The translations under genes and the position numbers were made by a program. DNA of 64,000 nucleotides from Theobroma cacao (taxonomy: Eukaryota; Streptophyta; Magnoliopsida; Malvales; Malvaceae), in the NCBI RefSeq assembly GCF_000208745.1, contig NC_030859.1:15157177-15221176 (forward strand), written 5' to 3'. Each line of letters begins with the position of its first letter. Positions within the stretch are counted from its first letter, which is position 1. Below the pieces are notes generated by a model. The model did not search any database. It had not been told where the DNA came from and was given only the letters and a program-made list of their open reading frames with translations. Of the stretch, positions 12,222-24,100 are shown piece by piece.

Positions 12222-12600
12222 ATCCACATGCCATCAAGGCCAACAAGAGTTTTTCAATATCATGGTTTCTATCAAGAGAGTAGTACTGTTAGTTTTGGAT
12301 CCCAATATGATACGAGATCACACTTTACATCTAGGCAGTAAGCCTCAAGTTCCAATACTCAGTCAATTTCACTTTGCTATTGATGTGGACAACCAGGGCA
12401 TATGAAAAGGAACTGTCCTATGCACCACAATCATAAAAAAGTTCACACCACACCTCATAAGTTACTTTATCGCCACCTGCTACAACTCAACTTATTTGAG
12501 CAATTCCTGGAAAGAGGAGTAGAGGTACAGGTAATCCTTCTTAGGGTAGAGCCTTTGAGTCTGTGCACCAAGGAAGAGTTGGCAGGGGATAGGCCAAGGT
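12222..12600 (+). pseudogene. Gag pseudogene of element A, C-terminal part with zinc knuckle
   Basis: After the ATCCA duplication the gag resumes. Near 12376-12420 the frame reads C-Y-stop-C-G-Q-P-G-H-M-K-R-N-C-P, a CCHC nucleic-acid-binding knuckle in which one codon is TGA. Surrounding sequence is low complexity and interrupted, as is usual for the linker between nucleocapsid and protease. Confidence 0.75.
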
Positions 12601-12607
12601 TTATGCT

Positions 12608-13190
12608 TTGACATCCCCAGACGCTAAGATGTCCAATCTTGTAGTTTCAAGTATCTTTTTTATTTGTGGTTCTAAAGCACGTGTTTTATATGATCCTAGA
12701 TCTACAAATTCTTTTGTGTCAACATGTTTTGCATTGAAATTAGATGTTGAATGTACTTTAATAGAGTACGGTTTGGTAGTGACCACACCACTTAGGGTTG
12801 TGTTTATTTTACGATTTGAGTATAAGCATTGTATGGTCCGAGTGAAGGACAAGGACACATGAGCCACTTTGATCTTGCTTGGTATGCTTGACTTTAATGT
12901 GATTTTGGGTATGGATTAGCTACCGCCAAATTATGGTACTGTGGATTACCAGCACAAGCTAGTGAGGTTTGATTACCTAAATGAGCTTTCCTTTAGTATT
13001 TAGGCTTTTTGTAGTAATGCTCCAACTAATGTGGTTTCTGCCATGACGACAAGGAAGTTGTTGAGGCACAGGTGATAAGGATTTTTGGCGATCGTTAGAG
13101 ACACTTAGGTGAATGTGGGTAGTATGACCGATGGGCCCATTGTTAGGGAGTTTTTCGTTGTATTTTCATATCAAGTTTTGAAAAACACCA
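12608..13190 (+). pseudogene. Aspartic protease pseudogene of element A
   Basis: The frame at 12608-12862 shows the retroviral-type aspartic protease pattern: KARVLYDPRSTNSFVSTCF, where D of the D-[ST]-G site is kept but G is replaced (DPRS). After a stop it continues with ATLILLGMLDFNVILGMD, then stop codons, and ends near a segment reading GPIVREF and VVFSYQVL, the linker before RT. Stops and the altered active site make it non-functional. The downstream RT is not contiguous, because Athila-type LTR sequence begins near 13200. Confidence 0.75.
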
Positions 13191-13310
13191 TAATCCTAAG
13201 TTTTAAGTAATATTTTTGTTAGTGACATTTTGTTCTTTGGTAATTATTTAGTTAATGAATTATTTTTTGTTTGATTAATCAATTGAGATCGAGTGTTTGG
13301 ATAAGATTAT
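13191..13310 (+). mobile_element. Athila-type LTR end fragment, left of element B
   Basis: AT-rich sequence ending GTGTTTGGATAAGATTAT. It matches the LTR 3'-end sequence at 48030-48060 (GTTTGGATAAGATTGAG) and 62985-63000. It continues on the other side of element B at 25674. The upstream limit is uncertain. Confidence 0.5.
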
Positions 13311-16056
13311 TGTCACGACCCGGAACCTCCCCCGGGCCCATGACAACCGTTGCGACGTCCCAATTGATACTCATTACTCGAAATACCAATCGGAACCCCG
13401 CAAGGCTTACATATCAATTTTAAACAATTTTCAGTCGTTTTCGGCTCAAGTAAATCAAAGACAAAAATATAACATTTTTATATAAAATAATTTTTATAGA
13501 AACACGTGTAAGTAATCTTTTGTAACTTAGAAGTAAAATAAATTCATACATACAATAATTTACAAAGTTATAATGTACAATAATAATTACAATGACAAAT
13601 GGCCCCTAAATACACCAAGTGTTGGTGATAGTAACCTACTGTCTGTGAGATAGAAGGGTCAACTGGAATCCTCGACAAAATCAGTATCTACAAGCTACCA
13701 CAAGCCTCAAATATTTGGAAAGGAGGTGGGTGAGATTTTGCAATCCCAATGAGTAAACAAACATTATCATAAATATCTAAAGGGGAGTAACATGGAGGCA
13801 AGTTTAAACAACAAACTACAAACCATTTCACAAGGTTTTCAATTTATTTCTTAAACCATAAAATATTTGTAATTTACCAAAACAGTTGTTAAGGCTTCTG
13901 ACTTTTATTAAAAAACAAGGCTCAAGCCAAAACTAATCCTCGGGGATACCTTGGTCGAGGCATCTAACCAAGTCCGCCAAGGTTGTTAACATATTTACAT
14001 GTGAAACACATTTTTATTTTTACAACAAGTCGTTCCTTGGCGTTGGCCGACTTACACATTCACGTGAGGGTTCAACGTGAAGTGAACTCTAACACTACCA
14101 CGGGAGTTACCCTCCTCGCCTCTACTACCAGAGTAACTATATAACCGGGTTTACAGTGCCCCTCTAATAGGCAGTCCACAAAAACCCATCACTGCAGTGA
14201 TTATACCCACCAACTTTAAAAAAATTTCGACAGTATAACATGGCTTTTATTTATTTACCGAGCCTGCATAGTAAAAGACAACTTACATAAATTTCCAATG
14301 CAATTATCAAATATAGCCACATATATACTCATATATCATAAGCCATTCATAGGAAAATATATTTTTCAAGACAATTGGCAGCCTCCAATTACTCAATTTC
14401 ATGGTTAAAAGTTTCTTATTTCAGATAATCAACACAATGAATTTATTTGGCACATTTATTTCTAAAACATCAAAAGTCTCATTTTAATCTCATTTTCATT
14501 TCATAAAATACATAAAGATCTTTTAAAAATAAACTATAGATAATTTACAATAATAATAGGTTTACTCACTATTTGTACAAACTAAATGCTTCCTAGGTGC
14601 CTCGATCACTGTTCATCGGGTACGACTTCCTTGCCTTTACCGAAAAGCTTTCCTCCTTGACACATTGCAAAAATTACACAATTCATCACATTGATGCTAA
14701 ATCACTATATAATTGACTTAAATCCTATACTAATGCATGGTATGAAATGCAATAGCCTAAAATGGCTTAAACGCGGTATTAACCTATTTTTGGTACTTTA
14801 CTCATTAAATTGCTAACGCACTCCATTTTAGCTCTAAATTGTCCCATTTTCTCTCCAACATTTCTAACCACTAAATATCAGCCAATAACCTTCTAAAATC
14901 ACCAAAATCAGCTCACTTTCCTCCTTGGAAAATTCGGTCAAAAATGGGACATTTACTCGATTAATTTTCCACTTTGTTTTTCTATCACATTTAATCATTT
15001 TTCATCATTTTCTCTTCATTTCTCTTAAAATAAAAATCAGTTCATCATCATTGTGCATCATTGAACATTCAACCAAGGGTGGGTATTGTGAAAATTTCAT
15101 GCTTTCTTGCCCAATTTGATTTCTATACACATTTAACTAACTAAAACTATCAATTTAACTAAAAATCAAAACATAAAAATTTCAAATTCCTCCCCCTTGA
15201 ATTTGTCCAGCCCTTGATATCACTTTTTGATCTCTCTCCTCAAGCATGCTAAATGGAAACAAAGGCATAAGAAAGGTAGAAATCAAGCTAAAGTCGAAAA
15301 ATCTTACCGTTAGACGCGTAAACGGTCGAAAAACGTGATTTTTGCTTTGAATTTTCTAGTTTTCCTTTGGTTTTTCTCTTTTCTTCCTTTCCTCTCTATT
15401 TTCCCTCTTATTCTCTCCTTATGGCCAGCCATCACTTAATATGGGGTTTAAATGGGCTGACTTTTAATTAAAATAATGTTAAAACATTAAAAAGTGCCAT
15501 GTGTCACTTTCTTATTGGCCCATTTTTAAAATTTCATCCTTTAAACTTTAATTTTTCACCACTTAAAGTACCATAGTTATTCATACCAAAAATAAATAAA
15601 TCCTATGATTTTGACAAGTTTTGGGTGGTGAAAATTACGATTTTAACCCCGAGACGATAAATTTATCGTTTTGCCCTTATATTTCAAAAATTACCGAAAT
15701 TGAAATTTTTCACTTCCTATCATTAAATTATACTCTAAATAGTTAATCTTGGTAAAAAATTTCACTCCATGATCAAATTATTATCTTAGGTGATTTTGCC
15801 CCTGAACATCAAAATTTCCAATTTTTTCCCAAATGAACCCTCGAACTCCGAATAATCATTTTTAGTCATTCCTGAACTGTAAAATATTAAATTTCATCCT
15901 ACAATTCCTATTTGAACTAGTTCGATGTTAAATCAACTCAAGTGTACCGTTAGGTATAATATCGAGTTTCGTCTATTCTTAGGACTTTTCTAGCATAATA
16001 ACATGCTACTCAGTGCATGTATGTCATGACGTGTGTTTATAGAGTTGGGTTTTACA
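13311..16056 (-). mobile_element. 3' LTR of gypsy element B (2,746 bp)
   Basis: On the minus strand it starts TGTAAAACCCAACTC at 16056, next to the polypurine tract, and ends GGGTCGTGACA at 13311. The flank ATTAT (13306-13310) is repeated exactly at 25674-25678 beyond the other LTR, so this is the outer end of a complete insertion. It is closely similar to the parts of the 5' LTR at 21189-22714 and 24440-25673. A solo LTR of the same family lies at 59722-62595. Confidence 0.92.
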
Positions 16057-16075
16057 ATTCTACCCCCCTAAAAAT
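16057..16075 (-). other. Polypurine tract of element B
   Basis: The minus strand reads TTTTTAGGGGGGTAGAAT immediately before the LTR start TGTAAAACCC. It primes plus-strand DNA synthesis in active elements. Confidence 0.8.
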
Positions 16076-16095
16076 AAAATTTTGACCTCAAACTT

Positions 16096-17524
16096 TCACT
16101 TACCAGATTCGACAAATAGATGTGGGTATTGGTTCCTCATCTGATGCTCTTCTTCCCATGTCATTTCCTCTATTCGAGCACTTTTCCACAACACTTTGAC
16201 CATTGAAATACTCATGTTCCTCAATACTCGATCCTTTCGATCCAAGATACTCACAGGTTGCACCTCGAACTTCAAATTGTCATGCAACTCGATCGGAGGT
16301 GCTTCGAGGATGTGAGAGAGATCTGGTACATGTTTCTTGAGCATGGAGACATGGAAAACATTGTGGATCCGATCTAACTCCGGAGGTAGTTCTAACCGAT
16401 AAGCCACTGGTCCAATTCTCTCAATGATTCGGAATGGTCCAATATACCTCAGGTTAAGTTTTCCCCGCTTTGCAAATCGAATGACACCTTTCCATGGAGA
16501 AACCTTAAGAAAAACTTTATCATCGATCTCAAACTCCAAATCTTTTCTCCGTTTATCTGCATAGCTCTTCTGCCTATCTTGGGCTACCTTTAGCCTCTCT
16601 CGTATAACCTTGATCTTGTCATTAGTTAGATCAATCAATTCCACACTAACTAACTTTCTTTCACCCACTTCATCCTAACAAAGTGGAGTACGACATTTCC
16701 TTCCATATAAAGCTTCGTACGGTGCCATACCAATGCTAGACTGGAAGCTGTTGTTGTAAGCAAATTCCACAAATGGCAAGTGTCTATCCCAACTCCCAAG
16801 AAAATCCATGACACAAGCCCTCAACATATCCTCCATAGTTTGGATAGTCCTCTTTGACTGACCATTTGTCTGTGGGTGAAAAGAGTGCTAAATTTCAATT
16901 TGGTTCCTAGAGCTTCTTGAAATTTTGGCCAAAATTGAGAAGTGAATCGAGGATCTCGGTCTGACACTATAGAAACGGGAACTCCATGTGGCCTCACAAT
17001 CTTATCTATATATAGAGCTGAGCCAGCTTCTCAATAAAGTATGTACTATGGACAGCTAAAAAGTGAGCAGACTTAGTCAACCGATCTACGATCACCTAGA
17101 TCGCATCTTTTCCCCTCTGTGTCCGAGGCAATCTCGAAACAAAATCCATAGTTACATGCTCCCATTTCCACTCGGGAACAAGTAAAGACTGAAGTGTACC
17201 TACTGGCCTCTGATGCTCTGCCTTAACTTGCTGACATACGAGACACTTTGCTATGAATTCTGCTACGTCTCGCTTCATACCTGGCCACCAATAATTCTCC
17301 CTGATAGTCCTATACATCTTGGTGCTTCTAGGATGTAATGCATAGGCAGATGAATGGGCTTCTTCCATGATCACCTGTTTCAGTTGGTTTCCCTCAGAAA
17401 CACAAACTCGGTCTCTAAACATCAAGACGTTATCCTCTCAGAATCTAAACTCACTGACTCCCCCATCGGTCAATTTTTGAATTTCTTTTCTTAACTCCTC
17501 ATCATACCTCTGAATGTCCTTAAT
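16096..17524 (-). pseudogene. Integrase region of element B pol, disrupted
   Basis: Minus-strand pieces in order. The zinc-binding N-terminal domain is in the 17425-17096 frame: HSSAYALHP with MKRDVAEFIAKCLVCQQVKAE (HHCC pattern). The catalytic core follows: EHVTMDFVSRLP, then TKSAHFLAV and [15 protein letters not shown]. The C-terminal domain is at 16668-16096: [33 protein letters not shown], ending [17 protein letters not shown]. That end has the gypsy GPF/Y module and a chromodomain-like tail. Disruptions: TGA at 17438-17440, TAG at 17096-17098, a TA-dinucleotide expansion in TATATATA near 17010 that shifts frame, a further shift near 16880, and TAG at 16675-16677. In an active element it would insert the cDNA; here it is inactive. 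Confidence 0.88.
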
Positions 17525-19250
17525 CTAATTTAGTAACGAAGGTCGCACAATAAAGTTTGCCAATAAGGATCCATCCTCACCATTTCTCAACTGGACCCCA
17601 AGAGATTTCATCTCTAATAATGATGGCAAATAACAACTCTGAAATGCGGCTAAAGACGATGAAGACTTACGACTTAAGGCATCAGCTACAACGTTCGCCT
17701 TTCCCGGATGATAGTCTATCACCAAGTCATAATCTTTTATCAACTCCAACCATCGCCTTTGCCTCAAATTAAGCTCCTTCTGAGTGAGCAAATATTTTAA
17801 ACTCTTGTGATCCATAAATATCCGACAATGCTCACCATACAAGTAATGCCTCCAAATTTTTAAAGCAAACACCACTGCTGCTAACTCTAAATCATGGGTA
17901 GGGTAATTTGCTTAATGCCTTTTTAGCTGTCTAAAAGCATAAGCCACAACTTTTTCATCCTGCATCAGTACGCACCCCAACCCCAACTTTGAGGCATCAC
18001 TATAAACTACAAATCCCTTACCACTCATAGAAAGTGTTAAAACGGGAGCGGAGGTTAACCGGTTCTTTAGCTCCTGAAATCGATTCTCACAAACATCATC
18101 CCACTCAAACTTAACTCCCTTACGAGTTAGACGGGTCAAAGGAGCTGCTATTAAGGAAAACCCCTGAACAAACCTCCGATAATAACCGGCTAATCCGAGA
18201 AAACTACGAATCTCCGTTACTATATTAGGTTGCTCCCATTGTAAAATTGCCTCTATCTTCTTAAGATCAACATATATTCCAGCTCCTGATACTATGTGTC
18301 CCAAGAATACCACTTCCTGTAACCAAAACTCACACTTCGAAAACTTTGCATACAACTGCCTTTCTCGCAAAGTCTGTAATACTATACGCAAGTGGGTAGC
18401 ATGCTCATCATTATCTCTCGAGTAAACCAAGATGTCATCAATGAACACAATAACAAACTTGTCCAAGTAAGGGTGAAACACCCTGTTCATGAGATCCATA
18501 AAAGCTGTCGGTGCGTTAATTAACCTGAAAGGCATGACCAAGAACTCATAATGATCGTACTGAGTCCTGAACGCTGTCTTGGGTACATCTTGTTCCTTGA
18601 TCCTCAACTGATGATGCCCGGACCTCATATCAACCTTAGAAAACACTATAGCTCCCTGTAATTGATCAAAAAGATCATCAATCCTTGTCAACGGATACTT
18701 GTTCTTAATGGTCATTCTGTTAAGCTGTTGGTAATCTATACATAACCGAAGTGTACCGTCTTTCTTTTTCACAAATAAAACTGGTGCTCCCCACAGAGAT
18801 GTACTAGGGCATATAAAACCCTTGTCCACTAACTCTTGCAATTGTACTTTTAACTCCTTCAACTCTACAGGAGCCATTCTATATGGAGGAATAGAGATAG
18901 AGGTAGTACCCGAAAGTAAGTCAATGGTGAATTCGAACTCACGATGGAGAGGAAGTCCCGGTAATTCATCAGGAAATACATCAGGGAACTCACTTACTAC
19001 AGGGACATTCTCTAACTTAGGTTCCTCCCTCGATATATCAATCACATGAGCCAAGTATGCCGAATATCCCTTTCGCACCAATTTCAAAGCTTCGAGGGCT
19101 GAGATTACACAAAACGGTAATACTCGACATTCCCCCGTAAAGACNCACATGAGCCAAGTATGCCGAATATCCCTTTCGCACCAATTTCAAAGCTTCGAGG
19201 GCTGAGATTACACAAAACGGTAATACTCGACATTCCCCCGTAAAGACAAC
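17525..19250 (-). pseudogene. Reverse transcriptase-RNase H region of element B pol, disrupted
   Basis: Long minus-strand reading with the full RT core: [15 protein letters not shown] linker, [52 protein letters not shown], catalytic [13 protein letters not shown], and [18 protein letters not shown]. RNase H follows with [35 protein letters not shown], and [15 protein letters not shown]. Stops: TAA at 17912-17914, inside the segment between QLKRH and NYPTHDLEL, and TAG at 17525-17527. The 19043-19247 stretch holds a 102-bp duplication around an N that shifts the frame. It is probably an assembly artefact rather than a real lesion. The catalytic residues themselves are intact. Confidence 0.92.
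19043..19247. other. Exact 102-bp direct duplication around a single N (likely assembly artefact)
   Basis: Bases 19043-19144 and 19146-19247 are identical, separated by one N at 19145. Collapsing one copy plus the N (103 bases) changes the frame by one. That is exactly what is needed to bring the upstream protease-linker frame and the downstream RT frame into register. This points to two contig ends that overlap but were joined with a gap character. Confidence 0.92.
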
Positions 19251-19607
19251 TTCTGCTCCCTCTAAACTCTGGGGAATCACTTCTTTCTTAAAACAGTCCA
19301 CCTTTGCTCAATGAGTGGACAACCAATCCATACCCAAGATCAAATCAAAGTCTCGAATCTCCAAAGGGATTAAATCACCCATAAATTCTTCTTCCCCAAC
19401 TTTAATACCACAGTCTTTATAATACGTATTTCTTACTAACAGCTCGCCTAGAGGAGTATGCACTACAATCTCTTCCTCTAATGGTGACAGGTTCCTATCT
19501 AAGAATGATGCAAATGATATGCTCACGTATGTTCTATCGGAGCCCGAATCTATCAAAACATGTGCATCTCTATCAAACACAATCATAGTAACTGTCACTG
19601 TGCTAGG
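19251..19607 (-). pseudogene. Aspartic protease region of element B
   Basis: The minus-strand frame 19598-19308 shows AHVLIDSGSDRTYVSISFA with an intact D-S-G catalytic triad, and DLILGMDWLSTH, the conserved flap and C-terminal hydrophobic motif. It is in the same frame as gag, so the element originally had one gag-pol reading frame. It is separated from gag by TGA at 19608-19610 and from the RT linker by TGA at 19308-19310. The second is in the position where family members usually have Arg, so a CGA to TGA change is likely. Confidence 0.88.
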
Positions 19608-20990
19608 TCAAACTCGGGCTTCATCCTCAATCACTGCAAAAACCCTGGTCAAAATCTGGGGCTGCGATCTAGAAGATGGCTGCTCTGGGGTATTACTCCC
19701 CATGCCTGACAGTATCACTGGGCCCTGTCTAGATTGTGATCCCAAAGTGTCTCTCCGTAGTATACTAGGACGAGTCGGAGGAGTAGAAGTAGCTATTGTA
19801 CCTCGTCTCAACTGAGGACAATCTCTCTTGATATGCCCCTGTTGGTCGCATTGAAAACATGTTACAAGCTTTCTACATGACCCAACATGAAATCCTCCGC
19901 AATTACGGCATCTGTCTAATCCTCCTGAAGTCCCATCCTGTTTACTCATCACTAGCTGATCGAATCTAGAAGATCTCGGCTGTGACTGCTGAGATGGAGG
20001 TCTAGTGGATGCCACAGACGCTGAGGCAGTACTTCCTGCAGTAGATGTCGAATCTCTACCTCTATTTGAAGACTGACTCGGGAACGTAGGCAGATTCCTT
20101 CTCTTTGCAAACTTAGTTCGGATCCATCTATTCTCAATGACGAGCTTCTCAGCCCGTAAGGCCATCTGCACAACTCCCTTATACGACTCCTTGCCAGTCA
20201 CTATCATACGCTCCCGTATCTCATTACAGAGTCCTTTCTCAAAGTAGTTTACCTGGTCTTGCTCCAATCTCACCAACTCAGGTACATAAGACATCAGCTT
20301 ATTAAAACGAGTTTCATACTCCTCAATGGTCATGTTCCCTTGTTTCAAGCTCAAAAATTCTCTCTTTTTCTCTTTCTGATGGAAATGAGTGTAATACTGA
20401 CCATCAAACTCTTAGAGAAAATTCGTCCAAGTCAGCGGTATAGTAGAGCAAGACTTTACTGAATTCCACCAAGTACGGGCTCTCTTCTCAAATAACCATG
20501 TAGCCACCTTCAATTTTATCTCATCATCTAATCTCATATCTGCTAGTGTCTCCGATACCTGAATAATCCAATCCCTAGCTGCGGTCGCATCCAACTCACC
20601 AGTAAACGAGATGCAACCTAACTGTCTAGCTTCCTTCAATTTCTTAGAAATGGAGACATCCGATGTTTGGGGTGGAATAGGAAGTGGTGGTACTGGGGCT
20701 GTTACAGGGGAAACAACGGGTGGAACTAGACCAGCCTGAGCCTGACCCATAAAAGTAGCGAGAAAAGTCGCTAATGCTTGAGCTGCCTCGAGTGACATGG
20801 CAAGAACGCTATGAGCAGCAACAGGTGGTGGAGGAGGTACAAGAATGTTAGTAGACTTAGCAGTAGGAACTGCTCTAAAAGAAGACGCAGCCAACTCCTC
20901 TTCTATAGAATTCGGTTGACTCTGTCTGGGTCGACCTCTTCCCCTACCGGTAGATCTAGTGATAGGTGGTAGCTCAAGTCGAGGAGGCAT
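19608..20990 (-). pseudogene. Gag region of element B, one internal stop
   Basis: Starts MPPRLELPPITRSTGRGRGR at 20990, with a proline/alanine-rich N-terminus. The capsid core follows: ISKKLKEARQLGCISFTGEL, TAARDWIIQVSETLADMRLD, VATWLFEKRARTWWNSVKS, then NMTIEEYETRFNKLMSYVP, and a CCHC knuckle CFQCDQQGHIKRDC. A second Cys/His-rich stretch, CRNCGGFHVGSC, precedes it. There is one in-frame TAA at 20412-20414; otherwise it is open for about 460 codons and in frame with protease. The start is the first Met after the PBS leader. This is the Retrotrans_gag family of Del/Tekay-like chromoviruses. Confidence 0.9.
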
Positions 20991-21168
20991 AATGATCTAC
21001 AAAAGAACGAAATTGGTTTAGACGACTTAAGACTTTATATGCAACTACATACAACTAACTAATCTTAATTGGGCCACACTAACATTGTAAATTATTTTAA
21101 AATAACTTTAAATCCAAGAACTTTAAAAATCAAAAACTTCTTTCAAAACCATAAGCTTTTAAACCAAA

Positions 21169-21182
21169 GGCTCCAATACCAA
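21169..21182 (-). other. Primer-binding site of element B
   Basis: The minus strand reads TTGGTATTGGAGCC, six bases inside the LTR end. It is close to the initiator-Met tRNA complement TGGTATCAGAGC. Confidence 0.8.
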
Positions 21183-21188
21183 CTGAAT

Positions 21189-24100
21189 TGTCATGACCCG
21201 AAACCTCCCTCGGGCCCACGACAACCGCTGCGATGTCTCGATTGATACTCATTACCCGAAATACCAATCGGAACCCCGCAAGGCTTACATATCAGCTTTA
21301 AATAATTTTCAGTCGTTTCTGACTCAAGTAAATCAAAGACAAAAATATAACATTTTTATATAAAATAATATTTATAGAAACACGTGTAAGTAATCTTTTG
21401 TAACTTAGAAGTAAAATAAATTCATACATACAATAATTTACAAAGTTATAATGTACAATAATAATTACAATGACAAGTGGCCCCTAAATACACCAAGTAT
21501 TGGTGATAGTAACCTACTGTCTGTGAGATAGAGGGGTCAACTGAAATCCTCGACAAAATCGGTATCTACAAGCTACCACAGGCCTCAAATACTTGGAAAG
21601 GAGGTGGGTGAGATTTTGCAATCCCAATGAGTAAATAGACATTATCATAAATATCTAAAGGCGAGTAACATGGAGGCAAATTTAAACAACAAACTACAAA
21701 CCATTTTATAAGGTTTTCAATTTATTTCTTAAACCATAAAATATTTGTAATTTACCAAAACAGTTGTTAAGGCTTCTGACTTTTATTAAAAAACAAGGCT
21801 CAAGCTAAAACTAATCCTCGGGGATACCTTGGCCGAGGCATCTAACCGAGTCTGCCAAGGTTGTTAAGATATTTACATGTGAAACACATTTTTATTTTTA
21901 AAACAAGTCATTCCTTGGCGTTCACCGACTTACACATTCATGTGGGGGTTCGACGTGAAGTGAACTCTAATACTACCCCGGGAGTTACCCTCTTCGCCTC
22001 TACTACCGGAGTAACTATATAACCTGGTTTATCGTGTCCCTCTAATAGGCAGTCCACGAAAACCCGTCACTGCAGTGACTAAACCCACCAACTTTAATAA
22101 AAATTCGACAGTATAACGTGACTTTTATTTATTTACCCAGCCTGCATAGTAAAAGACAGCTTACATAAATTCCCAATGCAATTATCAAATATAGCCATAT
22201 ATATACTCATATATCATAAGCCATTCATAGGAAAATATATTTTTCAAGACAATTGGCTGCCTCCAATTACTCAATTTCATGGTTAAAAGTTTCTTATTTC
22301 AGATAATCAACACAATGAATTTATTTGGCACATTTATTTCTAAAACATCAAAAGTCTCATTTTAATCTCATTTTCGTTTCATAAATACATAAAGATCATT
22401 TAAAAATAAACTCTGGATAATTTACAATAATAATAGGTTTACTCACCGTTTGTACAAACTAAATGCTTCCTAGGTGTCCCGATCACTATTCATCAGGTAC
22501 GACTTCCTTGCCTTTACCGAAAGGCTCTCCTCCTAGACACATTGCAAAAATTACACAATTCACCACATTGATGCTAAATCACTATATAATTGACTTAAAT
22601 CTTATACTAATGCATGGTATGAAATGCAATAGCCTAAAACGGCTTAAACACGATATTAACCTATTTTTGGCACTTTACCCGTTAAATTGCTAACGCGCTC
22701 CATTTTAGCTCTAATGTCATGACTCGAAACTTCTCTCAGGCCCATGATAATTGCCGCGACGTCCCGATTGACACTCATTATCCGGAATGCCAACCGAAAT
22801 CCCGTAAGGCTTACATATCAGTTTCTTTCCTTTCTTGTGAGCAATCGTTTTTAAATATCGAGTTTTTAGAGAATATACACTATTTTAGATCAAAAACAAT
22901 CAAAATAAAATTTTCGCCACACATGGGCATTTTGGTCATTTTTTCTCAAAAATTTCAAAACTGGCTAAAACGTAATATACAAGTACAAAACACATAATTC
23001 ATATACAAAATGAGTTTAAAAGTCTAAAATCTTCATTTAAAACGAAATTACGGTTACTTGAATATAATAAGAAAATAAAAGAAATATTAAGAAAAATATT
23101 CTATTTTCTTATAAAACAATATTTATAGAGTTATACGTGAATAATTTTTATAGCGTAAAAGCTAAATAAATTTATACATACTGAAATACAGTAAGCCAAA
23201 ATATTTAATTTAATTTACAACAACAAGAGGGCTCCCGAATAAATAAAAGTAAAGAGGACTGTGAACCTACGGTTTGGAAAATACAGATCCAATGGTAGTC
23301 CTCGATGAGATCAGCTATTTACAGTCTATACTGAACCTGAAATGAGTGGAAATGAGGGTGGTGAGATTATAAAATCTCAATGAGTAAACAGACATTATCA
23401 TAAATATCTAAAAGCGAGTAAAATGGAGGCAAGTTTAAACAACAAATTTCAATCCATTTCATAATGTTTTCAATTTATTTCTTAAACAATAAAATATTTG
23501 TAATTTACCAAAACAGTTGTTAAGACTTATGTCTTTTATTAAAACAAGGCTCAAGCCAAAACTAATCCTCGGGGATACCTTGGTCGAGGCATCTAATCGA
23601 GTCCTCCAAGGGTGTTAAAATATTCACACGTGAAACACATTTTTATTTTTAAAATAAGCTGTCCCTTGGCGTTGGCCGAGTTACACATTCACGTGGGGGT
23701 TAGACGTGAAGTGAGCTCTAATACTACCCCGGGAGTTACCCTTCTCGCCTCTACAACCGGAGTAACCATATAACTGGGTTTATCGTGCCCCTCTAATAGG
23801 CAGTCCACGAAAACTCGTCATTCCAGTGACTAACCCACCAATTTTAATAAAATTTTGACAGTATAACATGGCTTTTATTTATTTATCCAGCCTGCATAGT
23901 AAAAACAACTTACATAAATTTCCCAATGCACTCACAAAATATAGCCACATATACTCATTTCTCATAAGCCATTCTTAGGAAAATATATATTTTTCAAGTC
24001 AATTTGCAGCCTCCAATTACTCAATTTCATAATCAATACAATATATTTTTATTTATCACATTTATTCCTAAAACATCAAAAATCCCGTTTTAATCTCGTT

